From Candidatus Pelagibacter communis (GTDB lineage Bacteria; Pseudomonadota; Alphaproteobacteria; Pelagibacterales; Pelagibacteraceae), in NCBI RefSeq assembly GCF_001179945.1, contig NZ_CVSG01000068.1, positions 1 to 64,000 on the forward strand: DNA of 64,000 nucleotides. The letters run 5' to 3'. Each line of letters starts with the position of its first letter. Positions within the stretch are counted from its first letter, which is position 1. A program made the translations under genes and the position numbers. Shown one piece after another: positions 63,119 to 64,000 of this stretch. The notes beneath the pieces were generated by a model. The model saw nothing but the letters and a program-made list of their open reading frames with translations, did not search any database and was not told the DNA's origin.

Positions 63119-64000
63119 TGAATATTTTAAAACCTTCAAAGCAGAATCTCAAAACTTATTTACCTATTGGTATTACCTTTATTTTTTTAAGTTTTTTAAA
63201 TGTAATTCTAAATTCATTTTTTCAGTTTGATTTTGTAGGTTTCTTTCCAAAAGGCATAAGTTATTTTTTTCCATTAATATTTGGTTTTATTGGTTTTTTT
63301 CTTATTAGAGTGGAGTTTAGTGGATTAAGAACATTAGATTTATTAAACAAAAATATTAATTCAAGTAACTTTAATGCTATTTTAACTCTTTTAACTTTAT
63401 TTATAATTATAAAGTCAATTTCACCTTTAATTAATTGGTTTTTTTTAGATGCAAATTTTATTGGAAGTTCAAAAGACGATTGTACTGGTCAAGGCGCTTG
63501 CTGGGTATTTATAAAAGTTTGGTTTAGAAGATTGATTTATGGTATGTACCCTGATCCTGAACAATGGAGAATCAATACTGCTTTTTTATCTCTTTTTGCT
63601 CTGGTAGGAATTGCTTTTTTTTCACCAAGAAAAATTAAAAAATATTTTATCTTTTTTCTTATATTTATTTATCCTTTTATAGGAATCAAGCTAATTTCTG
63701 GAGGTGACTTTGGTCTTAAATATGTAGAGACTGCAGCTTGGGGTGGTTTGTCACTTACATTTATAATTTCTGCTTTTGCAATAATTTTTTGTTTTCCTAT
63801 TGGAGTCTTTTTAGCATTAGGCAGAAGATCTGATCTTCCTGCAATAAAATATATTTCTATTGGCTTTATTGAACTTTGGAGGGGTGTTCCATTAATAACA
63901 GTACTATTTATGGCGTCAGTAATGTTTCCAATGTTTTTGCCTGACGGTACGTTCATTGATAAATTAATTCGAGTATTGTTTGCTATTACTTTATTCGAGG
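63118..64000 (+). CDS. aapM: General L-amino-acid ABC transporter permease (AapM-like), cut by window end
   Basis: An ATG at 63118 overlapping the aapQ stop opens a frame that runs off the window (294 codons visible). It encodes MNILKPSKQNLKTYL followed by several hydrophobic segments and, from about 210, GGLSLTFIISAFAIIFCFPIG with a conserved IELWRGVPLITVLFMASVMFPMFLP motif, typical of AapM/YhdY permeases. The EAA loop lies beyond the window. The ATPase aapP is expected downstream. Confidence 0.92.
   Translation, partial: MNILKPSKQNLKTYLPIGITFIFLSFLNVILNSFFQFDFVGFFPKGISYFFPLIFGFIGFFLIRVEFSGLRTLDLLNKNINSSNFNAILTLLTLFIIIKSISPLINWFFLDANFIGSSKDDCTGQGACWVFIKVWFRRLIYGMYPDPEQWRINTAFLSLFALVGIAFFSPRKIKKYFIFFLIFIYPFIGIKLISGGDFGLKYVETAAWGGLSLTFIISAFAIIFCFPIGVFLALGRRSDLPAIKYISIGFIELWRGVPLITVLFMASVMFPMFLPDGTFIDKLIRVLFAITLFE

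Overview
The window is a gene-dense, very AT-rich stretch of an alphaproteobacterial chromosome. Gene order (dxr-bamA-skp-lpxD-fabZ-lpxA-lpxI-lpxB; ppiD-trpEGDC-lexA-gltX; tpiA-secG-pyrG-kdsA-eno-ftsB-lipA; ntrYX-trkAH), tiny intergenic gaps, frequent start/stop overlaps and dominance of ABC transporters point to a streamlined marine bacterium of the SAR11 (Pelagibacterales) type or a similarly reduced lineage such as HIMB59/AEGEAN-169. That placement is inference from gene content and composition; no rRNA is present. One tRNA gene is present, tRNA-Arg(TCT).

Layout. 1-8.5 kb: end of dxr, then an envelope operon (bamA, skp, lpxD, fabZ, lpxA, lpxI, a PQQ-type sugar dehydrogenase, lpxB). 8.5-10.8 kb: gamma-glutamylcyclotransferase-like gene, histone-deacetylase-family amidohydrolase, a tiny membrane ORF and a two-TM protein with Glu-Pro repeats. 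10.8-18.9 kb (minus strand): ppiD, trpE, trpG, trpD, trpC, lexA, gltX and a PD-(D/E)XK nuclease; a GTTC-N7-GTTC SOS box lies before lexA. 19-25.8 kb: tpiA, secG, pyrG, kdsA, eno, ftsB, lipA, a ubiquinone-binding START protein and a small membrane protein. 25.8-27.9 kb (minus): pncC/cinA, pgpA and a fused ispDF gene broken by one extra A in a homopolymer. 27.9-33.9 kb: ntrY, ntrX, trkA, trkH. 33.9-42.4 kb: glycerol uptake and use (gpsA, glpK, glpV, glpS, glpT, glpP, glpQ, glpU). 42.4-48.6 kb: a surface-glycan island of little-characterised genes. 48.6-53.3 kb: gap, a small ORF, pyk, pfkA, a hydratase-like gene and a small tail-anchored ORF. 53.4-57.5 kb: iron(III) ABC transporter behind two tandem Fur boxes, with its binding-protein gene frameshifted in an A9 tract. 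57.5-64 kb: tRNA-Arg, galE, a D-malate/tartrate dehydrogenase-type gene, zapE and the start of the general amino-acid ABC operon aapJQM.

How the parts fit: glycerol enters through GlpVSTPQU, is phosphorylated by GlpK and probably oxidised by the adjacent GpsA-type dehydrogenase to DHAP, which feeds tpiA, gap, eno and pyk, all in this window; pfkA suggests Embden-Meyerhof flux. The most interesting signals are: two independent one-base poly-A expansions inside otherwise intact genes; a pair of glycerol ABC ATPases whose motifs predict one working and one degenerate ATP site; an SOS box that may place gltX and a nuclease under LexA control; a small CxxC protein and a possible structured RNA inside the iron operon; and the glycan island with a compact GMC-like flavoprotein.
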